A stretch of DNA of 64,000 nucleotides, from NCBI GenBank assembly GCA_028023455.1, contig JAQFVV010006342.1, forward strand, positions 1 through 64,000, read 5' to 3'. The stretch is from Epiperipatus broadwayi. Taxonomy: Eukaryota; Onychophora; Udeonychophora; Euonychophora; Peripatidae. Of this stretch, positions 50,278 through 63,250 are shown piece by piece. The translations under genes were made by a program, and so were the position numbers. A model generated the notes under the pieces. That model had not been told where the DNA came from, ran no database searches, and saw only the letters and a program-made list of their open reading frames with translations. Positions within the stretch are counted from its first letter, which is position 1; every line of letters begins with the position of its first letter.

Positions 50278-50640
50278 ATTTTGCCCAAGAAATAGCACTA
50301 ACTAAAAACATTCTACTCTCTAATGGTTACAGTAAAAACATTATTTAAGACTTTATATTGTATTGATATTAAAAAGATAATAAGGGATGGTGAACTTGAG
50401 AATTTTTCCACTGATTATAGAATTGTTTTACCTTATATTAAAGAGGTCACTGATAATATTAATAGATGACTGTCTCATTTCAACATTAAGACTATCTTTT
50501 CCACAAACAAAAAACTTGATGCTTTTTCTCCCATAATTCAAAAGACCAAATACTTTTACACCAAGATGTCTATAAAATTTCATATTCACAGGGTACAAGT
50601 AGATATGTAGTTCAATCAAATAGATGATTTATTTTATATA
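50278..50640 (+). mobile_element. Second Penelope-like fragment, opposite strand
   Basis: The plus-strand traces FAQEIALTKNILLSNGYSK (50284-50345), STDYRIVLPYIKEVTDNI (about 50406-50459) and, in another frame, DVYKISYSQGTSRYVVQSNR (about 50562-50624) repeat the C-terminus and GIY-YIG endonuclease of the minus copy, where the parallels are ALNKNTLFCNGYKK, SPDYKVVLSYIKEITDKI and GVYEISYS..SYVDQSN. The two copies are head-to-head, with only the distal part retained here. Inverted or partial tandem arrangements are a known habit of Penelope-like elements. Stops occur at 50346 and after VTDNINR. Confidence 0.8.
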
Positions 50641-53600
50641 TTTTATTAAGATGAATTTTTTTTATAGACATCTTAAGATTTGTTAACTTTTGGGGTACAA
50701 GGTAAAAATAAAGAATTCTTATGTGACTATTTTCATAGATTCTGAAGCTATGGATTATCTCAGGTAAGAAGTATTATATATAGTTTGGATGAGAATTTTA
50801 TGAGGGATACAAGGAAATTATCAATGAAGATACAATTTAAACTTAATTAATAATAAATTAGAAATTAAGAACAAACAATAAATTAATAATTATTTCAAAT
50901 GTTGAAATTTCTTTTTTTCCCTTATTTTTTTTAATGGTAACCACTATTTGTCGTAGCCTTATTATTTTCCTTAGTTTTTCTAGTTTTTATCAATTAAGAC
51001 TTTTTGCTCTAACATTATTAAAACTGAAGTTATTGTGAAAATTGTGTCTCAGATCAGTTTTTTAAAAATTCAACTTGGCATCAAGAATCTTAAAGTAGTT
51101 AAACAATAATTTCTCTGCAATTGTCGAATTGTATTTATTTAATATTAACACATCATGTGAATTATATATAGCTTGCATTATTTGTGTAAGAAGTTTATGT
51201 GATTTTCAATTTTATGCTACAAATAAACTTTATTCTAAATTTAGTATTTTTTACATAGCAGTTCCTTAATATTTTTAAATGTTTTACTTCAGTATTTAAA
51301 GAATGTTGAAAGAGCACAAGATTTATTCAAAGACTTTAAAATGTTTTATCTTCAGTAATATTTTTGAAATATATCATTTCAATATTATTACAATTAAATT
51401 AATGGTTTTCTCTGGGATAAATTCATTTTTTTAATGAATGAGTTATTTTCATTCTAGTTAGAAGAACCTTTGTATTAGTTTTAAAATAACATTTTAAATT
51501 ACTTATCATAGTGAATTATTTATTATCATTGCTGTTTGGGTTAAAGACAGCCATTTGCACTTATTTCAACTTATGCTTAAATAAGCTCAATAAGAGAAAG
51601 TATATCTCAAATGTGTAAAATAAAGATTTAATAATTTATTTTTTCATTGGAAAAACATTATGTCCATATTCATGTTTTCAAAAATTAATATTATATCTTT
51701 ATCATGAACTTATTACTTTAAATTCGTTATTATAATTATTTAAGTACATCTGAACAAAATAATGGAAACATCTTTATTTGCATTATAAGATGAATTTTTG
51801 AATGAATTATAATTTGTATTATATACAATTAATTTTCAATAGAACCTTCTTTATTATATACTTCATTATTATTATTAATGCTACAATGTGAATTTAAATC
51901 CTGCTCTCTCTCTCTCTCTCTCTCTCTCTCTTTAATAAAACATGCTTATTTTCTAAGAACACTTGCTCCTAGAATTCAGTATTAAATTATATTTTTTGGA
52001 ATGAAGAAATAAAAGGTTAACTTAATATTACAACATCATAAATTGTTAGTACTTAATTTGTTTGAAAAAATTATTTTTGTTAAACTGAATGGCCATTAAC
52101 TTACATTTTAAAGAAATCTCTTCTATAAAGCTAATTCTAAATGATCTGCATCTAATATTTTAATTTGCTGTAATTTCAACAAATGGAGAAATTTTATACA
52201 TTTTCAGAACTGTATCCTGATAACTGTTGAAACTTCCAGGTTGAGGGACTTTAATAATTTAAAGTTTGGTAAACTGGGTATAATGTTAAATGATAATTGT
52301 ATTTTTTGTAATTTATTATATATTTTATTCAGTTATATTATGCGTTTTGTCTGATATATTTTACAAATTAATTGTCAGTTGTAATATCCAAAAGTTCACA
52401 GAGTATTTAGTATTATTAATATTATATTATTTAAATATATAATTTTAAAGGTATTGCTTTGTTCTCTGTTATGAGTAATTTATCTATGTGAATGAAAATG
52501 TTTATGCAAAACCAGTGAAGATGTTGTATCTTTTTATTTTATTATATATTTTAGGCCATATTTTATTATCAGTTTTATACATCAGATAATAATTATTATA
52601 TTTGTTAGGAGATAGTTGCATATCTCTCTCTTTCTTTTGTTTACTATTCTTATCATGCCATTATATTTTTCAAAATATGGTAGCTGTGTCTCTCTTGATA
52701 TTATTTTTAATGCATGTATTTATAAAGAGATTCAAGCATTGTTTTTGTCTTATGATGGTATTTTTCCATAAGTGGTATATATATATTTCATGTTTCGTAT
52801 TTTGCATAAATGTTTGATTTGAGGTTCAGTATTCTTCCTAATATTTATGGTAGTTTATTCTCATTTTTCCCATATATTAAAAGGAAAAAATCCTAGCATA
52901 TTTATTTGCCCTCAAAATGTGAGTCCTCTTTTGAATTCACACCATCATTAGGATCATTATCATATTTTTTTTCTCTTGAAAGTGTTATACCACGACTTCA
53001 TTATTATTATGACAATTGATATTATTATTTGTTCATGAAGAGTAACACCTTTTTTCAATTGCACTTTTGACTAGTTTAGTTTAGATTAGAAATGTTTTTA
53101 GTGTGTAAATCTGTTTTACTGTGCTTTTCCAGCACTACACGAAATAAAACCAATAATTCTTTTATTTAAATTTTTAAAATTATGTCTATAGGATGAAATA
53201 AATAATATCATCTTAAGCATTGAATCATTGTTGAATTGGTAAGACATGATTAGTATTAAGATATACCCATTGTTGGGACAATATTATAGTGTGATTAGTA
53301 TGCAAAAATGTTGAATTTCTTGTAATAATGCTTAAGTTAATAAAAGATTTTATCAGTCAGGCAAAATGCATAGCTTATTATAATAATGCCCATGTCAAAA
53401 AGCTTATATCAGTCAGACAAGTTGAAATAGTTAATTACAATTTAATTCATTTGTTTTTTACCATAAACTACAAATTTGTGAAATTGTATTTCTTCAATGC
53501 AATAAGATTGAATAGCATTATATTTAAACAGCTCATTTTAAATCTGTAGATTTCTAAAAGTGTTGTTATTGAATTATTCTTGTTGCATAAATAAATGTTA

Positions 53601-56600
53601 TATTTTATTGTTACATTTTTGTGTTCAATTTTAATATCATCTCAATCACATATCAATTATACAGAAATCTTAACATTATATGGTTTATTCAGAAATTTTA
53701 ACATTATATAATCAATGATACAATTATATTTTATTTTAGTTGTTTAGAGTAAATGTATAGAAAATAAAGAAATAATCACTTTGTTATAATAATTTATAAT
53801 GTGAAGAAAGCATCTAAAGAATAAAATATTTATCCATTTTCTTAATCATAAATGATCACTTTAATTTATACTTGCAATTATTAAAATAAGTCTATTTTTG
53901 TGATAAAATGATTATCTGCTTATTCATTATCCATCATAAATTTAATTCTTAAATTATTTATCTCAATTTTATAAGAAAAAATTGGTATGGTTTGTTAATA
54001 GAATATCCCGACTGACCATAAAATCCCTTATCCACTCTTGGTATTCAAATGCTATCCTAGGAGATTATTTTATTCCAGATTAAGAGTTTCTATGTATTTT
54101 ACTTTAACTAAAATATTTTCCTTTAAAATTTATTATTATTGTTGTAAATTAGGTAGACATTGTCTTAGGGGTAAGAATATGTCTCCTCATATTTTCACTA
54201 GAGTGCCATTCATTTTTTAATAACTCATAAATAAATAAAAGAGTGAAAATTTTAATAAGAGAAATATGAGATAAAGAATCCTGAAATCTTATTATTGTAA
54301 TTAATGACCAAAAAAAAATTGTTTTAGCGAAATAAATTATTTTGAAGAGTAAAGTGGCACAAATAAAACGTAAAAAACATAATTATCCTTTATCAAGAGT
54401 TTTGAATTGGAAATCAGATCATTGCAACAAAATAATAGGAATAGCGGTGTGACATGTGTTTTTATATTGGGGAGGGGGTATAAAATATATATTATGAGAA
54501 AAAATATGTTATAATCTAATTAGTCTTTGGTATATGCTTTCATGTTTAAGAGTATTTATATTTTGACAGAGTGAGTAGAGAGTTCTCTTAAAATTTATCA
54601 ACTGTGAATTATCATATTTATAACATTTATTTGTTATCCGTATCTTTATGGCTCTTTTTATTATAGCATATATCATATATGAAAATCACTGACCTTAGCA
54701 ATCATCTGAGAGAAATTGCAAAATATCCAGATGCTTTCTAAATGTAAATCACATGATAACAGTCAAAAATTAAATAAATCATAGATCTATAATTTATTTC
54801 CAAGGCAACGATATTTTTTAAAGAAATCCATCTTTTATTTATAGAGGTTGTCTTGACAACATATTGTAGATTTTATGGTTTATTTAAGTTTTGGCTATTA
54901 TTAAATGACATGCATCTAATTCTCTTTTTGCATTTTTTTTTTTTTGCACAATTTTCAAATAACACAAGTTTAAGAAAAAAATTCTCTTTCTACATGAGTT
55001 GTTTTAAAATAACATGATCAGTTTAAAAATGGGTCTGTGACATATTTATGATTGGAATGAAGAAATGAATGTTTTTGTCTGGAAGGCTTTAAAAATCATC
55101 TTACATTCTCAAAGTAATTCTTAGATTGTCTTAAGTTGTTATCAAACTTTTTTAAAATTCTAAATAACTTTATATAAGTAATATAATTTTTTTTTCTTTT
55201 TAGAAAATTGTAAATGTTTTTCATTTGGTGTTTATTTAGAGATTTGTTTCTGATGTTGAGTTTGTCACGATTACATCACAAAAAAAAAAATTGTCTGTTA
55301 TTATCATCTAATTTTTTTTAAAAAATTTCATTTCCTTATTTCTCAGTATTTTAAAAATAAAAATCTCCTTTTCAGAAATGTTTCTGCAAGTGAAGTAATT
55401 TGTTTGTCTCCATTGTAACGTTTTCGACATTTTGTTTTGAAAGAGAAGAACCCTTTTTGGTATTGTTGCTTTGTTTGCATTTTGATATTTGGCTTTTGTT
55501 GGTATTGATATTAAAAAAAATGTTTAAATGTAATTGATTAATTTTTTTAAAATTTATATTTATTAACTTTGACAAAAATCAATAGATGATGAGTCATACA
55601 TTGCAAGTTTTAGTGATAGAAATGATATTCCAATCATGCACAAATGTATGCATTTATTGTCAGAAAATGACAGGGAATAAAACATTGAGTACTTTATTTT
55701 ATGAGAAACAAGGTGTTACTCATATTTTTGATAAATATACAGTTCTGGGGACCCAAAATTTTTTTTTCAAATGTGTTAGTTGGTGAATTAAAAAATAATA
55801 AGTTAAATAAAATAAAAGTAATAAATTCCGATAAATTACATTAATAATCTTTATTTCAATTTTTTTTACTTATAACATGAAATTGAAGATACACTTTATA
55901 CTTTAAAAATTTCAATTTTTTATGTAAAGAAACCAATGAGTATTTTATTGTGTTACCACTTTCAAGTTTTTTTTTTTTTCAAAGAAGTTTATGTTTGTAT
56001 AACTCATTTTTTTTATTTATGTTCAATGTGTATGAAGTTAAATTTGATAGCACACAAAATGTAACATTCTGATGAAATTTTTCATATGGTTTATTGAATT
56101 ATTTTCATTGACTTCCAAGATCTGGAAACAATCTTCTTATTTTCCATATATACAATGTATTTTTTTTACATGAATTTCTTTTACGCAGTTTTTGGGAACT
56201 AATATATCATATAAATAGAGAATTAGGTATATACAAAATAAAGAAAATACATAGTGAATAATATAAAAATCTTCATGCTCTCATTCCAAGATACTTAAGG
56301 TTGGCCCATATAATTGAATTTAGGTACAAAGATAAGACAACTGCTTTTACCTTCTCAAAGACACTGTATAGTGCCTTGGGATATATAATCAAATGATATA
56401 TATATATAATAAGCAAAAATACAGAGTAAAAGTATTATATATATATTGTAACCTAATTAAATGAGTTCAAAAAAAAAGATATCAAAATTAAAGGTTGATC
56501 AAATTATTAGCAAATTATTATAGCAATATTTGTCTCAGGTATATGGAAATCACGTGAGGTGAGTACACTAGTAATTCAATAAAATATAACTCAGGTATAC

Positions 56601-56689
56601 AGGCAGTAGGTTTTATCCCCTTTCATTTCTTGGTTTGATGTTAAGTGCATGTTTAAACAAATACTAAGTGAATATGGTCTAGCAGGGCG
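50641..56689. other. Six-kilobase A+T-rich desert
   Basis: No supported gene, RNA or dispersed repeat apart from the (CT)n tract at 51904-51931. Short frames of 60-73 codons are A+T artefacts without domains. Confidence 0.5.
51904..51931. repeat. (CT)14 microsatellite
   Basis: A pure CT dinucleotide run of about 14 units, bounded by CTG on the left and TTTAATAAAA on the right. Confidence 0.95.
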
Positions 56690-56960
56690 CCACTAGATTA
56701 TCTGAATCTAGACACGGTTATATCTGATAACCTTTTACATGTACCGGGTTTGAATCCCTTCTTGGTACTTTATTTCTAATAAAAATGAGAGATTTTGCTT
56801 TTTGAGCCATATCACTATAAGCACTAATAGTTAGGTAAAAGTAAAACATCTTTAAACCACAGTGGAGTTCATTGAACATAAATCATTTCTCAGATCTTAA
56901 CAAAACAAATGTGTTTCAATATTTTTACAAGTTCACTAGCTCAGATTATATATAACTAAT
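56680..56960 (+). repeat. Probable third, partial R1900 copy
   Basis: GGGCGCCACTAGATTATCTGAATCTAG resembles GGGCGCCATCTAGGCATTTGAACCTAG at the start of copy 1 (about 21.50 kb). Further on, TTCACTAGCTCAGATT recalls the CACTAGCTCA block of both copies. Between them GGGTTTGAATCCCTTC resembles a Pol III B box. Similarity is patchy, so this is tentative. Confidence 0.4.
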
Positions 56961-59900
56961 TTCGGATGGCAATTCACTCATCCTTGCATGAAATAGATGA
57001 TGGGATGTGGTTATAATAATACTAATTGATCACTAAATATTATAAAATCAATATTTATTTATGGCCTTTAAACAGTTAAACAGCTCATTAATTAAAATGT
57101 TGATGATGATGATGATGATGATGATAATAATAACGATAATGACAAGGGTTTCAATTACAGCTCTAGGACTAAGCCTAAACATAAAACTAAATTTTATGAA
57201 GAAATTTATAATTATTGCTTAATTTTAGCATATTTACTTATATCTTAAATAACTAATATTCAACCATTGATGATGAGGAATAATCACACTTAACAAAGAC
57301 TACAATTAATGAAATATATACGCCTCGTTTAATAAAACAAACTAATATTTATTACTACATTTCTAACATATACATAAAAATTTCTAGATAAATATGAAAA
57401 TTGACATGAATAATAATAATAATTGATTATATAACACTCCTCAGATTAATTTTAAGTTCTTCCCCCTTTCCCTTCAAATGTATTTGTATTAAGTTGGACG
57501 TCACATTGACCATGATTTTCACTCCATGAGAAAAGTATTAAAAAAAAATATTATCTGCTCATTAGCACACATACTTTAAAATCCAACATGTAAATAGAAT
57601 GTAAAAAAAAATGTTAGTAAAAATTGAAAGAGCAAGTTTTAGAAAAAAGTTTTAAATTATTTTCTCCCCCTCCCTTCCAAGCGCTGAAATCTATACTGAA
57701 CTTGAAACAAAATAATCTAATATTCTAATACTACTCATTATTTCACATTCACTTCCAATTATACACATATAAAAATATTATGATGTATGTGCGTGTTTTA
57801 TCCCATAATAACAAAATATTATTTAAAACCAAAATAATAATATATTAGTTAAAACTAAAATCATAATACCATAAAAAAATAAAAATAAAAATTGTTGTAC
57901 ATATTCATATTTCATAACTGTAAAATTAATAAACAAATCATTTTCATACATTCAAGATCATTTATGAAGCTCAAAGTTATTTTTAGTAAGACATTCTTGT
58001 TTTAATCGATCTGAATAGTCTTTAAAAGTTCTTTAAATAAAAATATACCACTTTATTGCTAAAATGTTTATTAAGACTGATATCATAAAGAAAATAGATA
58101 TAAAAAGTCATATTACCGATCTTTTGTTTGTAGCGAATTTCCAAGGGTTCAAACTTGTCTTGTATAATGTTTATATTTCTGTAGCTACCATTTCCGTTTT
58201 ACTGGGAACAATCTCTTTCTTGAGGTGGATAACTATTTGATGATGATGACTCTATTGAGGTTATTTGCTTTAGTGGACAATTTGGAAATCATTATAGTAA
58301 ATTTTCTTCTCTTCTTGTCAAGCATGTGGATGAAATACAGCAGTTGTTTTCCCATTTGTAAATTTTCTTGAGTTTAAAATCAGTTGTTGTAACAATTAAT
58401 TGGACTTGATGATTAATATTTATCAGTAGATTAATTCATCTTCTTTGAATGCAGGTGAATGCTTTCTTCCTTCTATTAAAAACATCTTATTTATCTGGTC
58501 AGTTGAAAGGTGTAGAATATTATTTTAGACACATCTTTTCTTTCCTATGTGATGTGCAGCTTCCTCCAGATGGTCCGGAATCGATGGGACATACATATAA
58601 TTTTTCTAACCTGCCATTTCTTATATTTTCAACATTCAAATTTGATAGTTTAATAATCTGAATCAATCACAATAATAATCTAAGACAGCTTTTTATATCC
58701 AATTTTTAGCTAACTTAACCAATCAGAGATAGCATCACTTGCTATTTTTGGACAAATTTGTTTTAATTAGATCTCTAATTTATTTTCAACCAAAGTATTT
58801 TTCAACTGAAAAGTTTAATCCTTTTTCCAGACACTTTTGTTTTAAAAAAAAAATAGACTCAATTCTTATTTCCTTTCTTTTGTTTTTTCTTTCTTTTTAA
58901 CATCCAGGTAACACTTCAAATCTTTGAGCTTCCTTCTTTAGATCTTGATAAGACCATTTCAAAAATTATAGCTCCAAAGTGACAATCATTTACAAAAAAA
59001 ATTCACTACAAAGATCGATATCTGATTAAACAGATTTCCTGTTTTAACAAAAAAAATTGTACAAAAAAAAATAATTTGACATGTTTAATACTTCCTTTTC
59101 TTTCAATATTTAGGAAATGTAAAATTTTGTATGTAATGTACACACATCCTGCATTCTTTCAAATCATTCATAAACTAACCTTAAATACTATAATTGCTAG
59201 CTTAGTAATTATAACCCAATTATTTAATTAAATCTGTAACTTTTAAATCCCACTTATAATTAAAGAAAAGCAAAATAAAAGTATAGAAAAAAATGTTAGA
59301 ATTGATCAAGCATAGCTTAGTTTTAAAGAAAGTTAAAATGTTGAATATTTGAAATATAAAACAAATAAATAATTTACACATACATTGCCTATATGTATGC
59401 ATTATAACTTTGCTTTTTAACAGAAAATTTAAATATTAAATGTGTGTGCTGCTCTTTTTGAGATTTATTAACACACAAACAAGTAAAGCATATAATAGCT
59501 GTCCCACTCTCTCTCTGTTTAAAGCTTTTAGAATTTTGATCTGGTAGGGTTTGAACTTGGATGCCCTACAGCTTCTTTTATGGTTATATAAAATTGTGAT
59601 GATGATTTTTGGTTTACCTTTTCTACATGCACATTACTATAAATTTATCTAGTGACTAAATTGTAATGGCACAATATATATATTGTAATAGTACATGAGG
59701 GTATTACGTGATTCTACATGTTGGAAAATCAAATGTTTTAATGATGATATGGAGGAGCCATGAGCTCTAACAAATACTAAGTATATATATATATGTATGT
59801 TGAACACAGATATCAATCTAATTAAAAGACAGAATCTTTTATTGAGCCCAAAGTACTTTCAAATACACAAATAATCTAAGCGATGACTGATTTTAAATGT

Positions 59901-60689
59901 AGCCAAAATAAACCATAAATAAGTTTATATATATGCTTCTTATATATTTAATAAATGTCTTTTCTAATTGCGGATAGGTAATACTATTTTTTTCAAAGGA
60001 TTCTATGGCCAATATCAATCTTCAAATAAATATTTATTCAAATATCTTCGTGTAAAGTGTAGATTAAATATATGTGTTAGCAACTTATCTTTTTAAATTA
60101 ATATATATGACCCAAATAAATGAATGATAAATGATATAATCTTATATAAGAAAAAAAAAAGGAAACCAATTTAATTAATAAATAAATTTAAGATTTATTA
60201 AAATTAATAAATTATAAATAAAAAAGATGAATAATAAATAAGTATTTATTACTTTTGAAATACGAATGATTATTTATTTCCTATATTCAGCTTCTTTGAA
60301 AGTAACATATTTTAAAATAAGTTGAATATTTTTATATATGCAAGCGGAATCCCTGTATTCTATATTTGTCAGCTATATCTAATTCTTCACGAATAATGAC
60401 TAGGGTTGCATTTTATTAAGATAAAATTGCTTACTATTAAATCAATTTTAAATAAATCAAGAGTATGCTTTCTCAAGCTGGTGATTTGATTAGACTAGAC
60501 TCTGCTCCCCTAAATATGATTCATTCTAAACTAAACCTCTGGAATAGTGTATTCCCATAAATATTATATCTTCCAAAGCAATGCTATGGTAGCATCTTCA
60601 TATGCTATGCCATATTTATTTAAAAGGATTAACTTAAAAAAAAGTGTGTACTTTTTTATATAATGTGAGCTAAGAGGAATGGCTTTTTC
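56961..60689. other. A+T-rich stretch; (TGA)n tract at 57100-57125
   Basis: Apart from the trinucleotide run nothing is supported. A plus-strand 70-codon frame at 58449-58661 has no recognised family. At about 59.55 kb, GTAGGGTTTGAACTTGGATGCCCTAC is a short hairpin with a reverse B-box-like core, possibly a decayed tRNA-derived fragment. Confidence 0.45.
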
Positions 60690-60775
60690 TTTCCATATGT
60701 CAAATGCGTTGACCGGGAAGCGAACCCGGCCAGCTGTTTGGAAGGCAGCTATGCTAATCACTAGGCTACCAACGC
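60690..60775 (-). mobile_element. tRNA-Gly(TCC)-like sequence, probably a SINE-type retroposon
   Basis: On the minus strand, 60775-60706 gives a 70-base tRNA-like cloverleaf. The acceptor stem GCGTTGG/TCAACGC is fully paired (one G-T). The anticodon loop CTTCCAA has anticodon TCC. The T stem CCGGG/CCCGG is perfect. Eukaryotic tRNA-Gly(TCC) begins GCGTTGGTGG and carries GCTGCCTTCCAA, so the origin is clear. Against function: a C-A pair closes the anticodon loop, G19 is lost (AGTGATT) and A58 is replaced (TTCGCTT). The following TTTGACATATGGAAAGAAAAA matches what follows the tRNA-like head at 32015, so both belong to one retroposed family. Confidence 0.75.
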
Positions 60776-61479
60776 TTGGCTAAGAGGAATGCTCTCTCTC
60801 TTAATATATATATATAATACACAAAAGAGAGATTATTTCTAAATACAAATATCTACATATAACTGGAGGAATATTTCACCAAGGAGCTATTACTTTTGAA
60901 GTTCTTAATTTTTTATCATAAACTCAATTCACTGTTGAAAAAACATACTATGCATGAATTAAAGCTAAGTTATTATGAAAATGTAAATTTAATTCTATAC
61001 AACCTTGTTAAATTAAATTTTCATTTATCCAAAGGTTAATTGGTTTACACAAATAAGTGCATCATACGTGTATATCATTAATTATAGCTGTTCTTCACAC
61101 TTCTGTGCATTGTAGAGATGCTGAAACATACTTTGAAAATAATAATAATGATTGAGGTGGTGATGATGATGATTATAATAATAACAAAAATGTTAATAAG
61201 TTACATAAATTTAGCATATATTGCCATTTCTTTTTTTTGCAAAAGTAATACATTATTAATACAATGCTATCTTTAAATAAAGTTTATAAGTGATTTCAGA
61301 ATATTTTATCCTGTAGCAATCTATAAAAACAAATGAGAAAGAGTGGAGATTGTAAGAAAAATCCATTAGTAATGAAATGTTAGTGTAAAATTTCTTTTAG
61401 TCTATTGTTCATATGAGTTGCTTTCTATTAACTATAACAATCTGATGAAATCAATTAGCAGTTTTACAGAAAGTGTCAT
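60776..61479. other. A+T-rich spacer
   Basis: Short GAT/ATA runs near 61.15 kb. No gene recognised. Confidence 0.5.
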
Positions 61480-62070
61480 ATCTCACTTTGCCTGCAAATA
61501 ATGAACTAATCCATATTCCATCTTATCTAGATTGGAAACTGGGCATTCAGTGCCTTTAACCAATGCTTATACAAAGAGATAATCCATATCCAATGGCAAG
61601 AATAGGTCAATAGTTGATAATGCTCATTGATTCCGAATGTTTCCATTAAGGATGGGGATCTGGCAATAAATAATCAGTCCTTTTAAAGGTAGGTCAAGAA
61701 ACTCCTGTCACAAAGCTGAAATATAGAATCCTCATTCTCTCCAGTAACAGTCACATAGCTGAATGGCCATACACATGCTCACAGAGAACTATTGTCAAAC
61801 CCAAATGGCAGTACACACATTCTCCATAACAGTTGTTAATGCAATCCACCTTCAGGGCTGGAAGCTGCTAGAATCAAATATAGGCATGAGGCAAGCTGTC
61901 ATAGTATATTCAGAGGTATTATCATACCTGCTAACAAGGCAGATTGCCTTTTTGCAATTGGAAATGGTAGGGCAATCCATACAAGCATGTAAAGTCCTTT
62001 CTTTCACAGTTTATCCCAGAAGTAGAAGCAATACCTTTCCAACAGTAGCAGCTGGAGTATAGCCATTGAA
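61480..62070 (-). pseudogene. Possible decayed cysteine-rich (chitin-binding-like) coding segment
   Basis: This island is clearly less A+T-rich than its surroundings. On the minus strand one frame gives ACMDCPTISNCKKAICLVSR and then YTMTACLMPIFDSSSFQ. This resembles the spacing of peritrophin-A (ChtBD2) chitin-binding domains: C, then N-C-x-x, then C-x-x-x-x-F. In a neighbouring frame the trace continues DCINNCYGECVYCHLG. Further on KGTECPVSNLDKMEYG is seen. Stops and frame changes break it, so it is not an intact gene. The 99-codon plus-strand frame at 61763-62062 covers the same bases and has no recognisable domain. The alternatives are an unrelated repeat or a non-coding RNA exon. Confidence 0.25.
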
Positions 62071-62689
62071 ACATATTGTAAATACTGGTGTATGTATATT
62101 TGTTTTCATTTGATGATAACTATAATATTGTAAACATATTTACACCCATTTGTGTTTATATATAATCCAGAATATACACAACAGAAAGTCTTTATAAATT
62201 CTATTGCAGCTGTTATTTAAGATATTTCTTATCAGGATAATTAGTAGATCATTTTTAAAGTATATGACTGAAGAATGTTTTTTATGCCAGATACAAATGG
62301 TGGCAGTAGTTGAAAAGTTAGTGAAACTTCAAATAAATTTAGCTTTTAGATGTCCATAGTCATTAATTTTTTCATACAGAAATAGTTTTAAATAAAAAGT
62401 ATATATAAGAAGGTGATAAAGTCAAAGTAGAAGAATTTTATTTTTGGATATGTTGATGTATATTCATAACTTTGGGTTTATGTAGGCTATTACTTTGACA
62501 ATTTTAGAACATATAGTTTTATGTTTATACTTTATGTCCATGTAGTATATTGTTTAATCCTACAATAAATGCAACACACATGAATACTTGTTTTAGAATG
62601 TTAACTTTCAGATGCATGTTGTGATTCAAACACAAAAATATTACATGATTTTAAAATAAAACAAATCAACTTAAATAAATAATATATAT
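62071..62689. other. A+T-rich spacer
   Basis: Nothing recognised. Confidence 0.5.
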
Positions 62690-63060
62690 GGTATATGAAC
62701 ACAGACTTTCACACAACTCATCACTCTCTACTTTATCTCATAACACTGATAGACTTGAACACATATATGTTGAAAAGATAAATAATCACCAATATAGATA
62801 TTTCATGCTAAACCAGCAGTCATCAGTTGGTCCAGATTATCATCTCTACACATATATGCAATAAATGCTCAGATATATATTAAGATAGGCAATCTTCATA
62901 CTTTAATGGACAGACTTCAATTCATTCCACACTCCAACTCTTCAACCATCCATCCAATTGAAAATCTGATGATGGAATACTCAAAGGCCACTCTGAGGCT
63001 GAGATTCTTGTCACACCTATGTTAACCTAAAGTCAATCTGATCCCTCATGTACAGGACAT
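62690..63060 (-). repeat. R360 repeat, linear copy
   Basis: This is in the inverse orientation to 45251-45615 and co-linear with it. Landmarks are TTTCATGCTAAACCAGCAGTCATCAGTTGGTCCAG, ACTTTAATGGACAGACTTCAAT, AACTCTTCAACCATCCATCC, AAAATCTGATGATGGAATACTCAAAG and a terminal AGTCAATCTGATCCCTC. Together with 45251-45615 it defines the family's full extent. Confidence 0.75.
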
Positions 63061-63250
63061 AATATATTAAAATTAGTAATGCATATTTAAAACAATCATT
63101 CACACACATTCTAATATCATTATTATAAAAAAATAACATTATTTGTATTAAGTATTAATAAAATCTAAGTCTATTATATATTTCTTTCTTATATTGTTCC
63201 AACTATTTATGCAAAATGTTCCAAAATATTAGTATGACAAACAAAGTACT

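Noticed and set aside
61763-62062. 99-codon plus-strand frame
   Set aside because: The opposite strand carries the more protein-like cysteine-spaced trace. The plus-strand peptide has no domain.
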